DNA of 64,000 nucleotides from contig NZ_JATACI010000002.1 in the NCBI RefSeq assembly GCF_037892195.1, positions 1,922,001 to 1,986,000 on the forward strand, written 5' to 3'. The DNA is from Yoonia sp. GPGPB17. Lineage in GTDB: Bacteria; Pseudomonadota; Alphaproteobacteria; Rhodobacterales; Rhodobacteraceae. Made by a program: the position numbers and the translations under genes. Below the pieces are notes generated by a model. It did not search any database. It was not told the DNA's origin and saw only the letters and a list, made by a program, of their open reading frames with translations. Below are positions 8,604-21,351 of the stretch, piece by piece (position 1 is the first letter of the stretch; each line of letters begins with the position of its first letter).

Positions 8604-9470
8604 ATGACCATTCCGACCGTCTCATTCGAGTTCTTTCCGCCCAAGTCGTTGGAGGGCTCATTTCGGCTGTGGGATTGTGTCAACACACTGGCCCCGCTGG
8701 ATCCGAATTTTGTATCCGTCACCTATGGCGCGGGCGGCACAACACGGCAATTGACCCATGAGGCCGTGACAACCCTTCACAAGGCCACAGGATTGAATGT
8801 CGCGGCACACCTGACTTGCGTGAACGCAACCAAAGCCGAGACATTAGAGATCGCACAAAGCTACATCGACGCTGGCGTAAGCGAAGTGGTCGCGCTGCGT
8901 GGCGATGCACCCAAAGGGTCCCACGCATTTGTCGCACATCCCCAAGGCTTCGATAGTTCAGTGGCCTTGATCGAAGCGTTGGCCAGCCTTGATGCGTTCA
9001 ACATTCGCGTAGGTGCCTACCCCGAAAAGCACCCCGAAGCGACAGATCAGGCCGCCGATATCGCCTATCTCAAGCGCAAGATTGACGCTGGGGCCACATC
9101 TGCCATCACACAGTTCTTTTTTGAGGCTGAAACATTCTTCCGCTTCCGCGATGCCTGTATAAAAGAGGGCATTGATGCGCCCATTATTCCCGGCATTTTG
9201 CCGATTGAGAACTGGGGCGGCACGCAGCGCTTTGCGCAGCAATGTGGCACACACATTCCGCAGGTGGTGCAGGATGCCTTCGAAAACGCAATGCGTGACG
9301 GCACAACCGAACTGCTTGCCACCGCGATCGCAACCGAGCTTTGCGATGATCTGCTGCAAGGCGGGGTCGAGCAGTTGCATTTCTATACACTTAACCGCCC
9401 CGAACTGACACGCGATGTCTGTCACGCCCTTGGCGTCACACCGAAAGTCCGGTTGCAAAACGTGGCATAA
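8604..9470 (+). CDS. metF: 5,10-methylenetetrahydrofolate reductase
   Basis: 288 residues, the usual bacterial MetF length. FAD-binding TIM-barrel signatures are present: VSFEFFPPKS at the start, VSVTYGAGGTTR, AHLTCVNATKAE and FFFEAETFFRF. It reduces methylene-THF to methyl-THF for methionine synthesis, using NAD(P)H. Start at ATG 8604 with AAGAGGT upstream. The frame is open to a GTG at 8535 but that part overlaps the MetR box. It is divergently paired with metR. Confidence 0.96.
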   Translation: MTIPTVSFEFFPPKSLEGSFRLWDCVNTLAPLDPNFVSVTYGAGGTTRQLTHEAVTTLHKATGLNVAAHLTCVNATKAETLEIAQSYIDAGVSEVVALRGDAPKGSHAFVAHPQGFDSSVALIEALASLDAFNIRVGAYPEKHPEATDQAADIAYLKRKIDAGATSAITQFFFEAETFFRFRDACIKEGIDAPIIPGILPIENWGGTQRFAQQCGTHIPQVVQDAFENAMRDGTTELLATAIATELCDDLLQGGVEQLHFYTLNRPELTRDVCHALGVTPKVRLQNVA

Positions 9471-9488
9471 GAGGCCAGCTTTGGCCTC
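9471..9488. other. RNA hairpin directly before the thioesterase start
   Basis: GAGGCCA and TGGCCTC form a 7-bp stem with a 4-base loop, exactly between the metF stop and the ATG at 9489. There is no T-run, so it is a weak terminator candidate. It would mask any ribosome-binding site for ATG 9489. Confidence 0.5.
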
Positions 9489-9974
9489 ATGTTCACAGCC
9501 ACCTCCCCCGACCAAATGCCTGACCTTGAAACCACGCTTTCGATGTCGGGTCTGGAGTTCATGCAAGCGATGCGCGACGGGACAATCTCGCGCCCTCCAA
9601 TATCGGCCCTGATGAACTACAGTGTTGAGAAGGTGGAGGCAGGAGAAGTCGTCTTTCGCGGCACACCAGAATTTCAGCACACCAATCCGGCTGGTGGCGT
9701 GCATGGCGGCTGGTACGGCACTTTGCTGGATTCCTGTATGTCCTGCGCCGTTATGACCGTTACGCCCAAAGGGTCAGTTTATACGACGCTTGAATACAAG
9801 GTGAACATGGTTGGCGCGATCCCGCTGGGGTGTGAAATTCGCGCCATCGGCACGATCAATCATGCAGGCCGCACCACCGGCGTGGCACAGGGCGAGATAC
9901 GTGATGTGGTGACCAACAAGCTTTATGCCACTGGGTCAGCCACTTGTCTGATTATGAAGCTGCGGGGCGACTGA
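9489..9974 (+). CDS. PaaI-type hotdog-fold thioesterase
   Basis: 161 residues. The hotdog core is clear: HTNPAGGVHGGWYGTLLDSC (conserved N, H, GG and D), then VYTTLEYKVNMVGAIPLG and GRTTGVAQGEIRD. Members hydrolyse acyl-CoA thioesters. The substrate cannot be read from sequence. ATG 9489 abuts a hairpin and lacks a ribosome-binding site. ATG 9516 (MPDLETTLSM) would give the N-terminus usual for this family and may be the true start. The 3' end overlaps the convergent DUF2235 gene by 39 bases. Confidence 0.88.
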   Translation: MFTATSPDQMPDLETTLSMSGLEFMQAMRDGTISRPPISALMNYSVEKVEAGEVVFRGTPEFQHTNPAGGVHGGWYGTLLDSCMSCAVMTVTPKGSVYTTLEYKVNMVGAIPLGCEIRAIGTINHAGRTTGVAQGEIRDVVTNKLYATGSATCLIMKLRGD

Positions 9975-11003
9975 GGTTTCGGGCACCTCACCGCCGATGC
10001 TTTCGTGCAGGCTTTCCGAGCGGCACTTACCCACAACGCGCTTACGGCGAGACAGAAAGATTTTCGCCCAGCCCCGCCAGTTCCCAATCGAGGGTGCGGT
10101 GACATCCTGCGGAAAACGGCTGCGCCAATCATCGGGCAAGGGCACGCCGCAGGCAGAAAGGCGGTCCAGCATCCAGACCAAGGGTATATTTGCCAAAGGC
10201 CGCGCCTCGGGGTGCTGCCAAACCTGCCCGCCGACATCCCCGTGATTGCCACGAAACCACACCTGTTCCATATTCCCTTTCCACCCGACCGGGCATTGCC
10301 ACATGACAGGGGCATAGGCCGCGCGCCGTTCATCAATTGCAACCGCATGAAAGCCATTGCGGATGTGGCTACCCAAAGCGTGGTTGTGAAAGTCATGTTG
10401 CGCTTGCGCCCAGCGCCAGATGATCGGCAGGCGCAGCCCCAATGCCTTGACGGTATCCCAGACGGCAACGGCCTCGACCTCTACACCGGGGTGACAATAG
10501 TGATCGCGAAACGCCTGCGCCGTCGGACTGCGCGCACCAGCCCTGTAATGGCGATAGGCCTGACGGATCATCCTGACGGTCGCGCAGTCGGATTTCACCA
10601 ATCCAACCATATCAATGACACCGGCCAAAGACCGCACCGCATAGGCCCCGCGCGAATAGCCGATCAGAATGATCTGATCCCCAACCCGATACCGCGTTGC
10701 CACCACACCATAGGCCCGCTCAATCTGCCTATTGATACCTTTCCCGGTCATAACATCCCATGTGCCTGACCAATCCCGCCATTGAATTCCCGCTTCATAG
10801 TGCACCGTCAGATTGGCCGAGTTGCTTACTTCATTGAGAAGTTTGAACGTCAAACCTGCATTGGTTTCGCATCCCGGCGCCAACGACGACATTGTTCCGT
10901 CAAGAATGACCACATGTGTCGCAGGTCCGCGCCCACGCACCCCACTTTCTTCGGTCCGGGCGCGCCGTCCAAAAAGGCCAAAGAACCAGTCACGCAGCGG
11001 CAT
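9936..11003 (-). CDS. DUF2235 alpha/beta-hydrolase-like protein
   Basis: 355 residues. The nucleophile elbow GYSRGAYAVRSLAG and the distal VWFRGNHGDVGG motif (Asp and His) are those of DUF2235, a family that includes T6SS phospholipase effectors. No signal peptide or membrane span is visible, and no secretion gene or immunity gene lies nearby, so an effector role is not supported here. Other orphan members occur in Rhodobacterales. Start at ATG 11003 (MPLRDWFFGLFGRR). Confidence 0.88.
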   Translation of the reverse strand: MPLRDWFFGLFGRRARTEESGVRGRGPATHVVILDGTMSSLAPGCETNAGLTFKLLNEVSNSANLTVHYEAGIQWRDWSGTWDVMTGKGINRQIERAYGVVATRYRVGDQIILIGYSRGAYAVRSLAGVIDMVGLVKSDCATVRMIRQAYRHYRAGARSPTAQAFRDHYCHPGVEVEAVAVWDTVKALGLRLPIIWRWAQAQHDFHNHALGSHIRNGFHAVAIDERRAAYAPVMWQCPVGWKGNMEQVWFRGNHGDVGGQVWQHPEARPLANIPLVWMLDRLSACGVPLPDDWRSRFPQDVTAPSIGNWRGWAKIFLSRRKRVVGKCRSESLHESIGGEVPETSVAPQLHNQTSG

Positions 11004-11198
11004 TCAATCCACCTCGCCCGGTGACAGATTGTAAGCTAACGCATATCATCATCTTGTCTCTCGCTCGCATGGCCTTCAGCCTAACCGCGTCAGTCCCCCA
11101 GTCTACCCAGATCAAGTTAACGTGCAATTTCGACACGTGACACATTCCAAAACCTCTGTAACGTTGCGGAACGGCGGACGACAAACAGGAGCGCAGCC

Positions 11199-11822
11199 AT
11201 GGATCAGGTCAAATTCACCGCAATGAAAGACGGCGACAAAGAGGACTATGATTTCCTGACCAAGCACGAAGTCGCATATACCAAAGGCACCGCCAAACGC
11301 CTTTTGGATGCGATGGTCAGCCTTGATGAAGGGCTTTCAGGCTATCAGGTCACGCGGCTTGGTCACTCTTTGCAATCGGCCACCCGCGCTGAACGTGATG
11401 GGGCCGATACCGATTGGATCGTTGGCGCGCTGCTTCATGATATCGGTGACATCTATGCCCCTTATAATCATGACGAATACGCCGCCACGATCCTGCGTCC
11501 CTTCGTGCGCGAGCAGGTCACATGGGTTGTGGAAAAGCACGGTGATTTCCAACTGGTCTATTACGGCGAACACGTCGGCGCAGACCCGCTTAAACGCGAC
11601 GCCTATAAGGGGCACCCCTATTTTGACGATTGTGCAGCATTTTGCGAACGGTGGGATCAGAGTTCCTTCGACCCTGACTATGATACCCTGCCCTTGCCCC
11701 ATTTTGCGGGCCGCGTGGAAGAGGTATTTGCCCGCAAACCCTATGATCCTGACGTGATCAGGCCCGGCGTCCGGTGCCCCCTTTTCCCAATGATACGGGA
11801 CACCTTCAATCCGGGCCTTTGA
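11199..11822 (+). CDS. HD-domain protein (PhnZ-like metal-dependent family)
   Basis: 207 residues. Metal-binding residues appear in order: H in LGHSLQSATRA, the HD pair in ALLHDIGDIYAPYNH, a later H in EKHGDFQLVYYGEH, and D near DPDYD. The layout resembles the HD proteins of organophosphonate catabolism (PhnZ and relatives), which are di-iron oxygenases rather than hydrolases. No phosphonate genes are adjacent, so the substrate is open. AGGAG lies 8 bases before ATG 11199. Confidence 0.75.
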   Translation: MDQVKFTAMKDGDKEDYDFLTKHEVAYTKGTAKRLLDAMVSLDEGLSGYQVTRLGHSLQSATRAERDGADTDWIVGALLHDIGDIYAPYNHDEYAATILRPFVREQVTWVVEKHGDFQLVYYGEHVGADPLKRDAYKGHPYFDDCAAFCERWDQSSFDPDYDTLPLPHFAGRVEEVFARKPYDPDVIRPGVRCPLFPMIRDTFNPGL

Positions 11823-11834
11823 CAGTTGTACATC

Positions 11835-11857
11835 CCGGCCCTGCGATACAGGGCCGG
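11835..11857. terminator. Bidirectional hairpin between convergent genes
   Basis: A perfect 9-bp stem (CCGGCCCTG / CAGGGCCGG) with a 5-base loop, 12 bases after the HD gene and 8 bases after the end of the convergent cytochrome-like gene. Only a weak T-stretch (GTTTAC) follows. Confidence 0.65.
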
Positions 11858-11865
11858 AGCGTTTA

Positions 11866-13452
11866 CTAGTAAGCGACAATCGTTGGCGCGTCAGGGTAGC
11901 TTGCGCATTGCCCGTTGGTGCCGCTCTGCTGACAGTTTGCCAGCAGAATACCCCAGATAAAATCGATCTGAGTCGCGTTCACCGATGAGTTGCCAAAGTT
12001 GTAGAACCAGTCTGCATCCGGGCTGCCCATCGCTACCTGACCATAGCCTTGCAGGTTCGGCCGCCATGTCGCACCCACACCCTGAATGCCCGAATTGCCG
12101 TATTGGTCAACCGATGCTTGCGCATGACACGTTGTGCAGGAGGCGGAGTTCACAAACCCACCCTCTGTCACAGTAGCACCCATCCCGCTTGGCACACCAG
12201 TTGCATGGGTAAATGTCGTCTGCGTCCCTTTCAGGCGGTAGTTCCGCCAGGCGGGATCATCCACAGTGATCTGGTTTGGATCGGGGTCGCTGGCCGCAGT
12301 GCCGACACCCATCGCATCCAGCATGGCCGCCAGGGCCGGTGTGATCGTCTCGCCCGTGTCAGCCGGGTCATAGACCAACCCGTTGTTAAACAGCGGATCG
12401 TTGCCCGATGTCTTGTCATCGTTCAGCACAATGTGCGGCGGAATGAACGTGCTGCCAAAATCAGCACCCGGCTGGGCAGAGCCATTGACCGCGTAGCCAA
12501 AGCTGTCGTTGCACCCGATGTAGTCACACCGGCCCAGGTTGGCGACATGCTCCATCGCGTACCAATGCCAGATCGGAATATCTTTGGAGGCATTGGTCAT
12601 CGCCACCATGTAATACATGCCCGGCACGGTACCTTGGCTGCCGTCACCATCCAGATTGACGGTCAGATAAGGGTACTCCGGGTTGTTGGGTGGACTATCC
12701 GGGATCAGCTCAATGAGCCCCTGATCCAGCATGATATCCTGATGAATGAAATCGGCTTTCACCATGACCGCATCAACCGGAAAGCGCACCGTCCAGCGTT
12801 GCGCCGCACCGATATCGCCCGCCGAAATTGCTGCGTTCTGCGCACGGTTGCGGGCGCCTAAGCCCTCTTTGGAGTAGAGATCATTGTGATAGATGTAGTC
12901 AAACATGGGCCGGTTGCGAAACACCAGTTCAAGTTCCAGATCACGCAACAGTCGGCCAGGATCGGACTGGTCAGCAGGCAAAATGCCACGGTGATTGACG
13001 ACGGCACCTGATGGTGCGCCGTTGGGCACGGCAGGCAATGCGGGAATTGGGTCGTAGTCGGCACGGAAAATCGGACACTGGGTTGACGGGTTCGCCGGGT
13101 CGGGCGCGGCATTGAGATCACAGCAATCACTGGTCACGGTCGCTGAACACAAAGGCAGGGGCGACCCCCGCCAGACCGTTGTATCAATCGCCCAGTCCCA
13201 GAACTCACCCTGAATGGCCGTACCAAATTGCATCCATGCGAAAGCATCCGGACAGCTTGATGCGCCGGAAGTGCTCAGACCGCCCGCAATTGAGGCAACA
13301 CCGTCCGTCACATCAACGGCACAGGCCGGATCATCCTGCACCATGCTGCGGAACAGCATCATCTTTTGCAAACTATTGGGGTCTGACTGCGCCATGGCTG
13401 CGGTTGTGCTAACCAGCGAAACCGCAGCGGCAATAAACATCTGCATACGCAT
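11866..13452 (-). CDS. Secreted protein with single c-type heme site
   Basis: 528 residues with a Sec signal peptide (MRMQMFIAAAVSLVST... cleaved near AMAQ). One heme-attachment motif, CTTCH, lies in SASCTTCHAQAS at about residue 425. Many other paired Cys (SDCCD, GRCDYIGC, ANCQQ) suggest disulfides. The long N-terminal part shows no other motif I recognise. A periplasmic redox enzyme or electron carrier is likely. Start at 13452 because AGGAG lies 8 bases upstream. A frame to 13506 exists but would bury the signal. It is isolated between the HD gene and valS. Confidence 0.75.
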   Translation of the reverse strand: MRMQMFIAAAVSLVSTTAAMAQSDPNSLQKMMLFRSMVQDDPACAVDVTDGVASIAGGLSTSGASSCPDAFAWMQFGTAIQGEFWDWAIDTTVWRGSPLPLCSATVTSDCCDLNAAPDPANPSTQCPIFRADYDPIPALPAVPNGAPSGAVVNHRGILPADQSDPGRLLRDLELELVFRNRPMFDYIYHNDLYSKEGLGARNRAQNAAISAGDIGAAQRWTVRFPVDAVMVKADFIHQDIMLDQGLIELIPDSPPNNPEYPYLTVNLDGDGSQGTVPGMYYMVAMTNASKDIPIWHWYAMEHVANLGRCDYIGCNDSFGYAVNGSAQPGADFGSTFIPPHIVLNDDKTSGNDPLFNNGLVYDPADTGETITPALAAMLDAMGVGTAASDPDPNQITVDDPAWRNYRLKGTQTTFTHATGVPSGMGATVTEGGFVNSASCTTCHAQASVDQYGNSGIQGVGATWRPNLQGYGQVAMGSPDADWFYNFGNSSVNATQIDFIWGILLANCQQSGTNGQCASYPDAPTIVAY

Positions 13453-13603
13453 AATATGATCTCCTGAAAATTCACGCCACGGTAGAATACGACGCTCCGC
13501 CAACAACCATCTGTGTCCTACCGCACAATCAGTGCTTTTCCTTTACCAGCCGCTTTGCTAGGCGGTTGCCCACAGGAACCTTCAGCCAGACGGACCAAAG
13601 GCC

Positions 13604-16615
<3,012 letters not shown>

Positions 16616-16664
16616 CCACCTAAGGGATGGCGGGTGGGGCGTCGTCGCAGACGCGCGTCACCCG

Positions 16665-16826
16665 TCAGGGCACGACACGCTCAACAGCGCGCATCATCCC
16701 TAGCGCTTTGTCATAGACCAAGGTCAAAATCCGCCGCCCGCCGGTTTTGCCCGCCACCTGCGGCACGGATCGCACCGCAAGGGCGGCCCCTGTACTCACC
16801 AAAAATCCGCGTCGACTGATCTTCAT
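16665..16826 (-). CDS. Small protein with Tat-type signal
   Basis: 53 residues. It starts MKISRRGFLVSTGAAL, a twin-arginine motif (SRRGFL) followed by a hydrophobic stretch, and ends with about 30 mature residues. AAGGAG lies 9 bases before the ATG, which supports translation. It is too short to hold a cofactor domain. It may be the remnant of a larger Tat substrate or a genuine small exported protein. It is divergent from the hisC-like gene 77 bp away. Confidence 0.55.
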   Translation of the reverse strand: MKISRRGFLVSTGAALAVRSVPQVAGKTGGRRILTLVYDKALGMMRAVERVVP

Positions 16827-16903
16827 CGGGGCCGCTCCTTTTTGCGAAAGATTCTCATATATGAACGGTTGCGCCGAATTCAAGCACCCGGTTATCTGGC
16901 GCC

Positions 16904-18019
16904 ATGACAAAACCAGCCCTGACCGCCCTCGCCCAATCGCTGTCCGCCTCCGTTCCCTTCGTCGGACCAGAGACACAAGAACGCCAGATGGGCCGTCCCT
17001 TTGCGGCGCGCCTTGGCGCAAACGAAAGCGCCTTTGGCCCCTCGCCCAAAGCCATCGCGGCCATGCAGCGGGCCGCATCAGAGGTCTGGATGTACGCCGA
17101 TCCCGAAAGCCACGACCTGCGTCAGGCACTTGCGGCACACCACAGTGTTGCGCCCGAAAACGTCATGGTGGGTGAAGGTATCGATACGTTGCTCGGTCTC
17201 CTGGTGCGCCTCTACGTGGACAAGGGAGATACGGTTGTCACCTCAGCCGGGGCCTACCCGACCTTCAACTACCATGTGGCAGGATTTGGCAGCATCCTGC
17301 ACACCGTTCCCTATAAGGATGACCATGAAGATCCGGACGCACTGATTGTGAAAGCCGCCGAAGTTGGTGCCAAGCTGATCTACATCGCCAACCCCGACAA
17401 CCCGATGGGCAGTTCGCACAGCGCTAACGTCATACAGGACATGATTGATCGGCTGCCCACAGGTTGCATGCTGGTCCTTGACGAGGCTTACATCGATCTG
17501 GCCCCGGACGGCACCGCACCCAAGATCGATCCCGAAACCCCCAACGTAATCCGCATGCGCACGTTCTCGAAGGCGTATGGGATGGCAGGCGCGCGTGTAG
17601 GATATGCGCTTGGTTCGGCCGAGGTGATCAGCGGTTTCAATAAGATCCGCAACCACTTCGGCATGTGCCGAATTAGTCAAGCCGGTGCGCTTGCAGCCTT
17701 GCGGGACACCGCATGGCTGAAGCACATCCAAAGTGAAGTGGACAAAGCCCGTCAGCGCATTGGCATGATCGCAACGCAGAACGGGCTCACGCCGCTGCCG
17801 TCTGCCACAAACTTTGTCGCGATTGACTGTGGCCAGGGCGGCGATTTTGCGCGTGCTGTGTTGTCGGCGCTTGTTGCGGACGGCATATTTGTGCGGATGC
17901 CTTTTGTGACGCCGCAGGATCGTTGCATCCGGGTCAGTTGCGGGACGGAACAGCAAATTGACGCCTTCGCACAGGCGCTTCCCGGCGCGCTCACGCAGGC
18001 GCACGAAAAATTAGGGTGA
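16904..18019 (+). CDS. Class I/II PLP aminotransferase, histidinol-phosphate type
   Basis: 371 residues. PLP lysine in RTFSKAYGMAGARVGYA (about residue 224), cofactor-binding LDEAYIDL and NPDNPMGS are typical of HisC-like enzymes. HisC transfers an amino group to imidazole-acetol phosphate, and related paralogues act on aromatic or phosphonate substrates. No his genes are adjacent, so hisC is likely but not proven. The C-terminal Arg motif CIRVSCGTEQQ is present. The stop overlaps a frame of the downstream small gene. Confidence 0.88.
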   Translation: MTKPALTALAQSLSASVPFVGPETQERQMGRPFAARLGANESAFGPSPKAIAAMQRAASEVWMYADPESHDLRQALAAHHSVAPENVMVGEGIDTLLGLLVRLYVDKGDTVVTSAGAYPTFNYHVAGFGSILHTVPYKDDHEDPDALIVKAAEVGAKLIYIANPDNPMGSSHSANVIQDMIDRLPTGCMLVLDEAYIDLAPDGTAPKIDPETPNVIRMRTFSKAYGMAGARVGYALGSAEVISGFNKIRNHFGMCRISQAGALAALRDTAWLKHIQSEVDKARQRIGMIATQNGLTPLPSATNFVAIDCGQGGDFARAVLSALVADGIFVRMPFVTPQDRCIRVSCGTEQQIDAFAQALPGALTQAHEKLG

Positions 18020-18063
18020 TTTTTGTTCTTGTCTGGCTAGTCTTCTACCCAAGCAAAGGATTC

Positions 18064-18252
18064 ATGATGTCGCACCACCGCCCGATTCAAGCCGTCGAAG
18101 ACTACACAGATGCCTTTTTGGGGACACTCTGGGTTTTCCTCTTCATGGGCTTTTGGGTCATCGCCGCTGCCTTTGGCTATCTATGGGTCGTCGTCACCGC
18201 ATACAGCCTGAACCATGTTTTCAAATGGATCGGTCAACGTCGGAACGCCTAG
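18064..18252 (+). CDS. Small membrane protein
   Basis: About 62 residues (MMSHHRPIQAVEDYTDAF...), with one long or two short hydrophobic segments (LGTLWVFLFMGFWVIAAAFG). It ends in a basic tail KWIGQRRNA. AAAGGA precedes the double ATG at 18064/18067, so the second Met may be used. No family is recognised. It follows the aminotransferase by 44 bp and is convergent with, and slightly overlaps, the restored end of the next gene. Confidence 0.6.
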   Translation: MMSHHRPIQAVEDYTDAFLGTLWVFLFMGFWVIAAAFGYLWVVVTAYSLNHVFKWIGQRRNA

Positions 18253-19428
18253 GTACGCGCCGCAAGAGCCGCGGCCGCGGCGGCAAGTGCGCCCTCACCA
18301 TGCGGGATACCCAAAGCCTTCAGGCTAGGCATCAATCGTACCCAGAACGCCCATGATCATATGCGCATTCACATGCCCCATATGGCCAATCCGGAAATAG
18401 GCATCCGCAGGATCACGCCCCAATCCAATACCAAGTGTCAAACCGCATTCTGTCTCGCACCATTTGCGCAAGGCATCCCCGTTAGGTGAGCCAATGCCAA
18501 CGGATGTCACCGCATGTGACCGATGCGCAGGATCAGCAATGTTCAGATGCATCGGCCCTTGCTTTGACCACTGGTCGAAGGCCGCCCAGATGATCTGAGC
18601 CAGGTTTTCGTGGCGGGCAAACACGTTGTCCAACCCTTCCGCCTTGATCAGATCAACGGCGGTACGCAAGCCATACAGGTGGTGGGTCGGCGCGGTTCCA
18701 TCGAAATACTTGAAATAGTAGTCAGGGTTCACACGCGGGCGCCAATCCCAATATGCCGTCACGCGGTCACCGCGCGCTGCATCTGCCTTTGCGTTAAACC
18801 ACACAAAGCTGATGCCCGCTGGCGTCATCAGCCCCTTTTGACAGGCCGAGACCATCACATCGACACCCCAGGGGTCCATCTCAAACCGGTCACACCCCAA
18901 GGAGGCAATGCAATCGGCCATGAGCAATGCCGGGTGTCCCACACGGTCTATCACGGCGCGGACACCGGCGATATCGTTCTTTACGCTGGTAGAGGTGTCG
19001 ACGTGCACAACCAAGACAGCTTTTATGCGCCCTTCCTTGTCGCCCGCCAGCACCTCTTCGACGCGCGCTAGGTCAATTGGAGCGGCGTCACCATAATCAA
19101 TGGTTTCAACCTTCGCCCCCAACCCTTCGGCCATTTCGCCCCAACCGACACAAAACCGTCCCGTCGCCAGAACCAGAACCGTATCACCAGCCGACAGGGT
19201 GTTTGCCAGCGCCGCCTCCCATGCGGCGTGCCCATTGCCGATGTAAATCGCGACATTGCTATCTGTCATCGCGATGTCTTTGAGATCAGGGATAAGCCCG
19301 TCGGTCAGATCGTGCAGCTCACCCTCATAAATATTCGGTGACGCACGGTGCATTGCTTGCAAAACAGCGTCAGGCATAACGGACGGACCAGGAATGGCCA
19401 GATAGGGGCGACCTTGCGAGAGTGACAT
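18249..19428 (-). pseudogene. Class V aminotransferase, serine/alanine-glyoxylate type (3' end frame-interrupted)
   Basis: The body is intact: PGPSVMPDAVLQAMH, IGNGHAAWEAAL, a cofactor Asp in LLMADCIASLGC and PLP Lys in SACQKGLMTPAG. This fold transfers amino groups from Ser or Ala to glyoxylate. The frame ends early after GVLGTIDA. One base over, the expected tail continues (LKALGIPHGEGALAAAAAALAAR) to a stop at 18251-18249. The break is GCCTAGC (18324-18330, minus sense) where GCCGGC would restore it. As called, only the last ~27 residues are lost. Confidence 0.88.
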
Positions 19429-19561
19429 GAACGGGGGCTTTCAAATGTGTGTCTTGAAGCGGACATTAATGCCGGGCTTTTTGACGTCAACCTTGCTCAA
19501 CTTGCTCTGCCACCCCATTTACGCGTAGACGAAGCAGAGCACAGATTGCAAAAGGCCATTG

Positions 19562-21351
19562 ATGCCCCCTCCGATCCCCAAACCCGGCTCTGAAAAAGAC
19601 CAATCAGCGTTCAAGCTGTTCGCATGGCTGTGGCGCGACTACTTACATCAATACAAGTGGCTGTTGGTAGCAGCGACGCTTTTGATGATGATCGAAGGGT
19701 CCATGCTCGCGCTGATCAGCCGTATGATCCAGCCGATGTTTGATGACGTCTTTGCGGCGGGGGACCGTAACGCCCTTTATTTTGTTGGCTTTGCTATCAT
19801 GGGGATTTTCTTTGTACGGGCGCTCACATCGTCTGGGCAGCGCATCCTGATGGCCTTAATCAAACAGCTTGCCGCTGCCGATATGCGTAAGCACATGTTG
19901 CGGCACTTGATGTCCCTCGACAGTGGTTTTTTCAAATCCATCCGCCAGGGCAGTTGATTGAACGCGTACAGGGCGATGTGAACGTGATCAATGGCGTCTG
20001 GAGTAGCCTGCTGACGGCTGTTGCCCGCGATATGGTGTCCCTGATTGGTCTGCTGGCCGTTGCCCTTTGGATCGACTGGCAGTGGACGCTTATTGCCATT
20101 ATCGGCATTCCCTTGTTGATCATGCCGTCATTGCTTGTGCAGGCGTATATCCGTCGCCGTTCGCGCAGTGCACGTGAGATCGCAGGGAGCGTCTCAACCC
20201 GCCTTGATGAAGTGTTTCACGGCATCAACCCCATCAAGCTCAACGCACTTGAGGCCTATCAGACCCAGCGCTACGACAAGTTGATCAAACAAGGCGTCAA
20301 AGCCAGCATGCGGACCTCTTATGGCCAAGCCGCCGTCCCAGCCCTGATCGACATTATGACAGGTATCGGATTCCTTGGTGTTATGATCTATGGCGGGTCC
20401 GAGATTATTTCAGGCGAAAAGACCAATGGCGAGTTTATGGCCTTCTTTACAGCGATGTCACTGGCCTTCGATCCGCTGCGCCGTCTCGGCCTGATGAGCG
20501 GGCAATGGCAGATGGCAGCGGCAAGTGTAGAGCGCCTGCAATATGTTCTAAACCTGCACCCCACCATTCTATCACCAGCGCAGGCCAAAGCCTTGCCCGA
20601 AGGATCACCAACTGTCGTGCTTGAGAACGCGCACCTCAACTATGGTGAGCTGCCTGTTTTGCGGGGGGCCTCTTTTGTGGCGGAGGCGGGCAAGACAACG
20701 GCGCTTGTCGGCGCATCTGGCGCAGGCAAAAGCACAGTCTTCAATGTTCTGACCCGGTTGATTGAGCCAAATGAGGGCAGCGTGCGGATCAACGACACTG
20801 CGATCACTGATTTTGACCTCACTGATCTGCGCAGTTTGTTCTCTGTGGTCACACAAGACGCGGCCCTGTTTGACGAAACGTTGCGTGACAATATCCTGCT
20901 GGGGCGTGACGACATTGATGAAGCCCATCTGAAGGCGGTGTTGGATGCGGCCCATGTGACCGACTTTTTATCCTCGCTGCCGGATGGGCTGGACAGCCCC
21001 GCTGGGCCGCGCGGATCGAACCTATCGGGTGGTCAGCGTCAGCGTGTGGCAATTGCGCGCGCGCTGCTGCGGGACACACCCATTTTATTGCTCGACGAAG
21101 CGACCAGCGCACTTGATACCAAATCCGAGGCGATTGTGCAGTCAGCGCTAGAGAAGCTGTCGACTGGGCGCACGACCCTTGTAATCGCACACCGCCTGTC
21201 AACGATACGCAATGCAGATTCAATCGTGGTGATGGATCAGGGACGCGTTGTCGATCAGGGGGATCATGATACATTAATCGCACGTGGTGGGATCTATGCT
21301 GATCTTCACCGCCTCCAGTTTTCACAATCAGAAAGCCAGAGTGATGCATGA
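19562..21351 (+). pseudogene. MsbA-like ABC exporter (frame interrupted)
   Basis: Half-transporter: six-helix domain, then ATPase with Walker A GASGAGKST, signature LSGGQRQRVAIARAL, Walker B PILLLDEATSA and the H-loop AHRLSTIR. It resembles lipid A or multidrug exporters. The frame breaks near 19940. The family's FFKSNPPGQLIERV needs one extra A (AAATCCAATCC) that is missing, so the protein is called as two pieces (to 19957 and from 19954). Start at ATG 19562. Its stop overlaps the ygfZ start (ATGCATGA), so the two are coupled. Confidence 0.9.

Noticed and set aside
9936..11003. Type VI secretion effector/immunity pair
   Set aside because: The DUF2235 protein has no neighbouring VgrG, PAAR, Hcp or immunity-like gene and no secretion tag.
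12845..12853. GCCTAAGCC in the cytochrome-like gene
   Set aside because: Reads in frame as Gly-Leu-Gly on the minus strand. No break is present.
12049..12861. Long plus-strand frame inside the cytochrome-like gene
   Set aside because: The minus-strand gene has a ribosome-binding site, signal peptide and heme motif. The plus frame has none.
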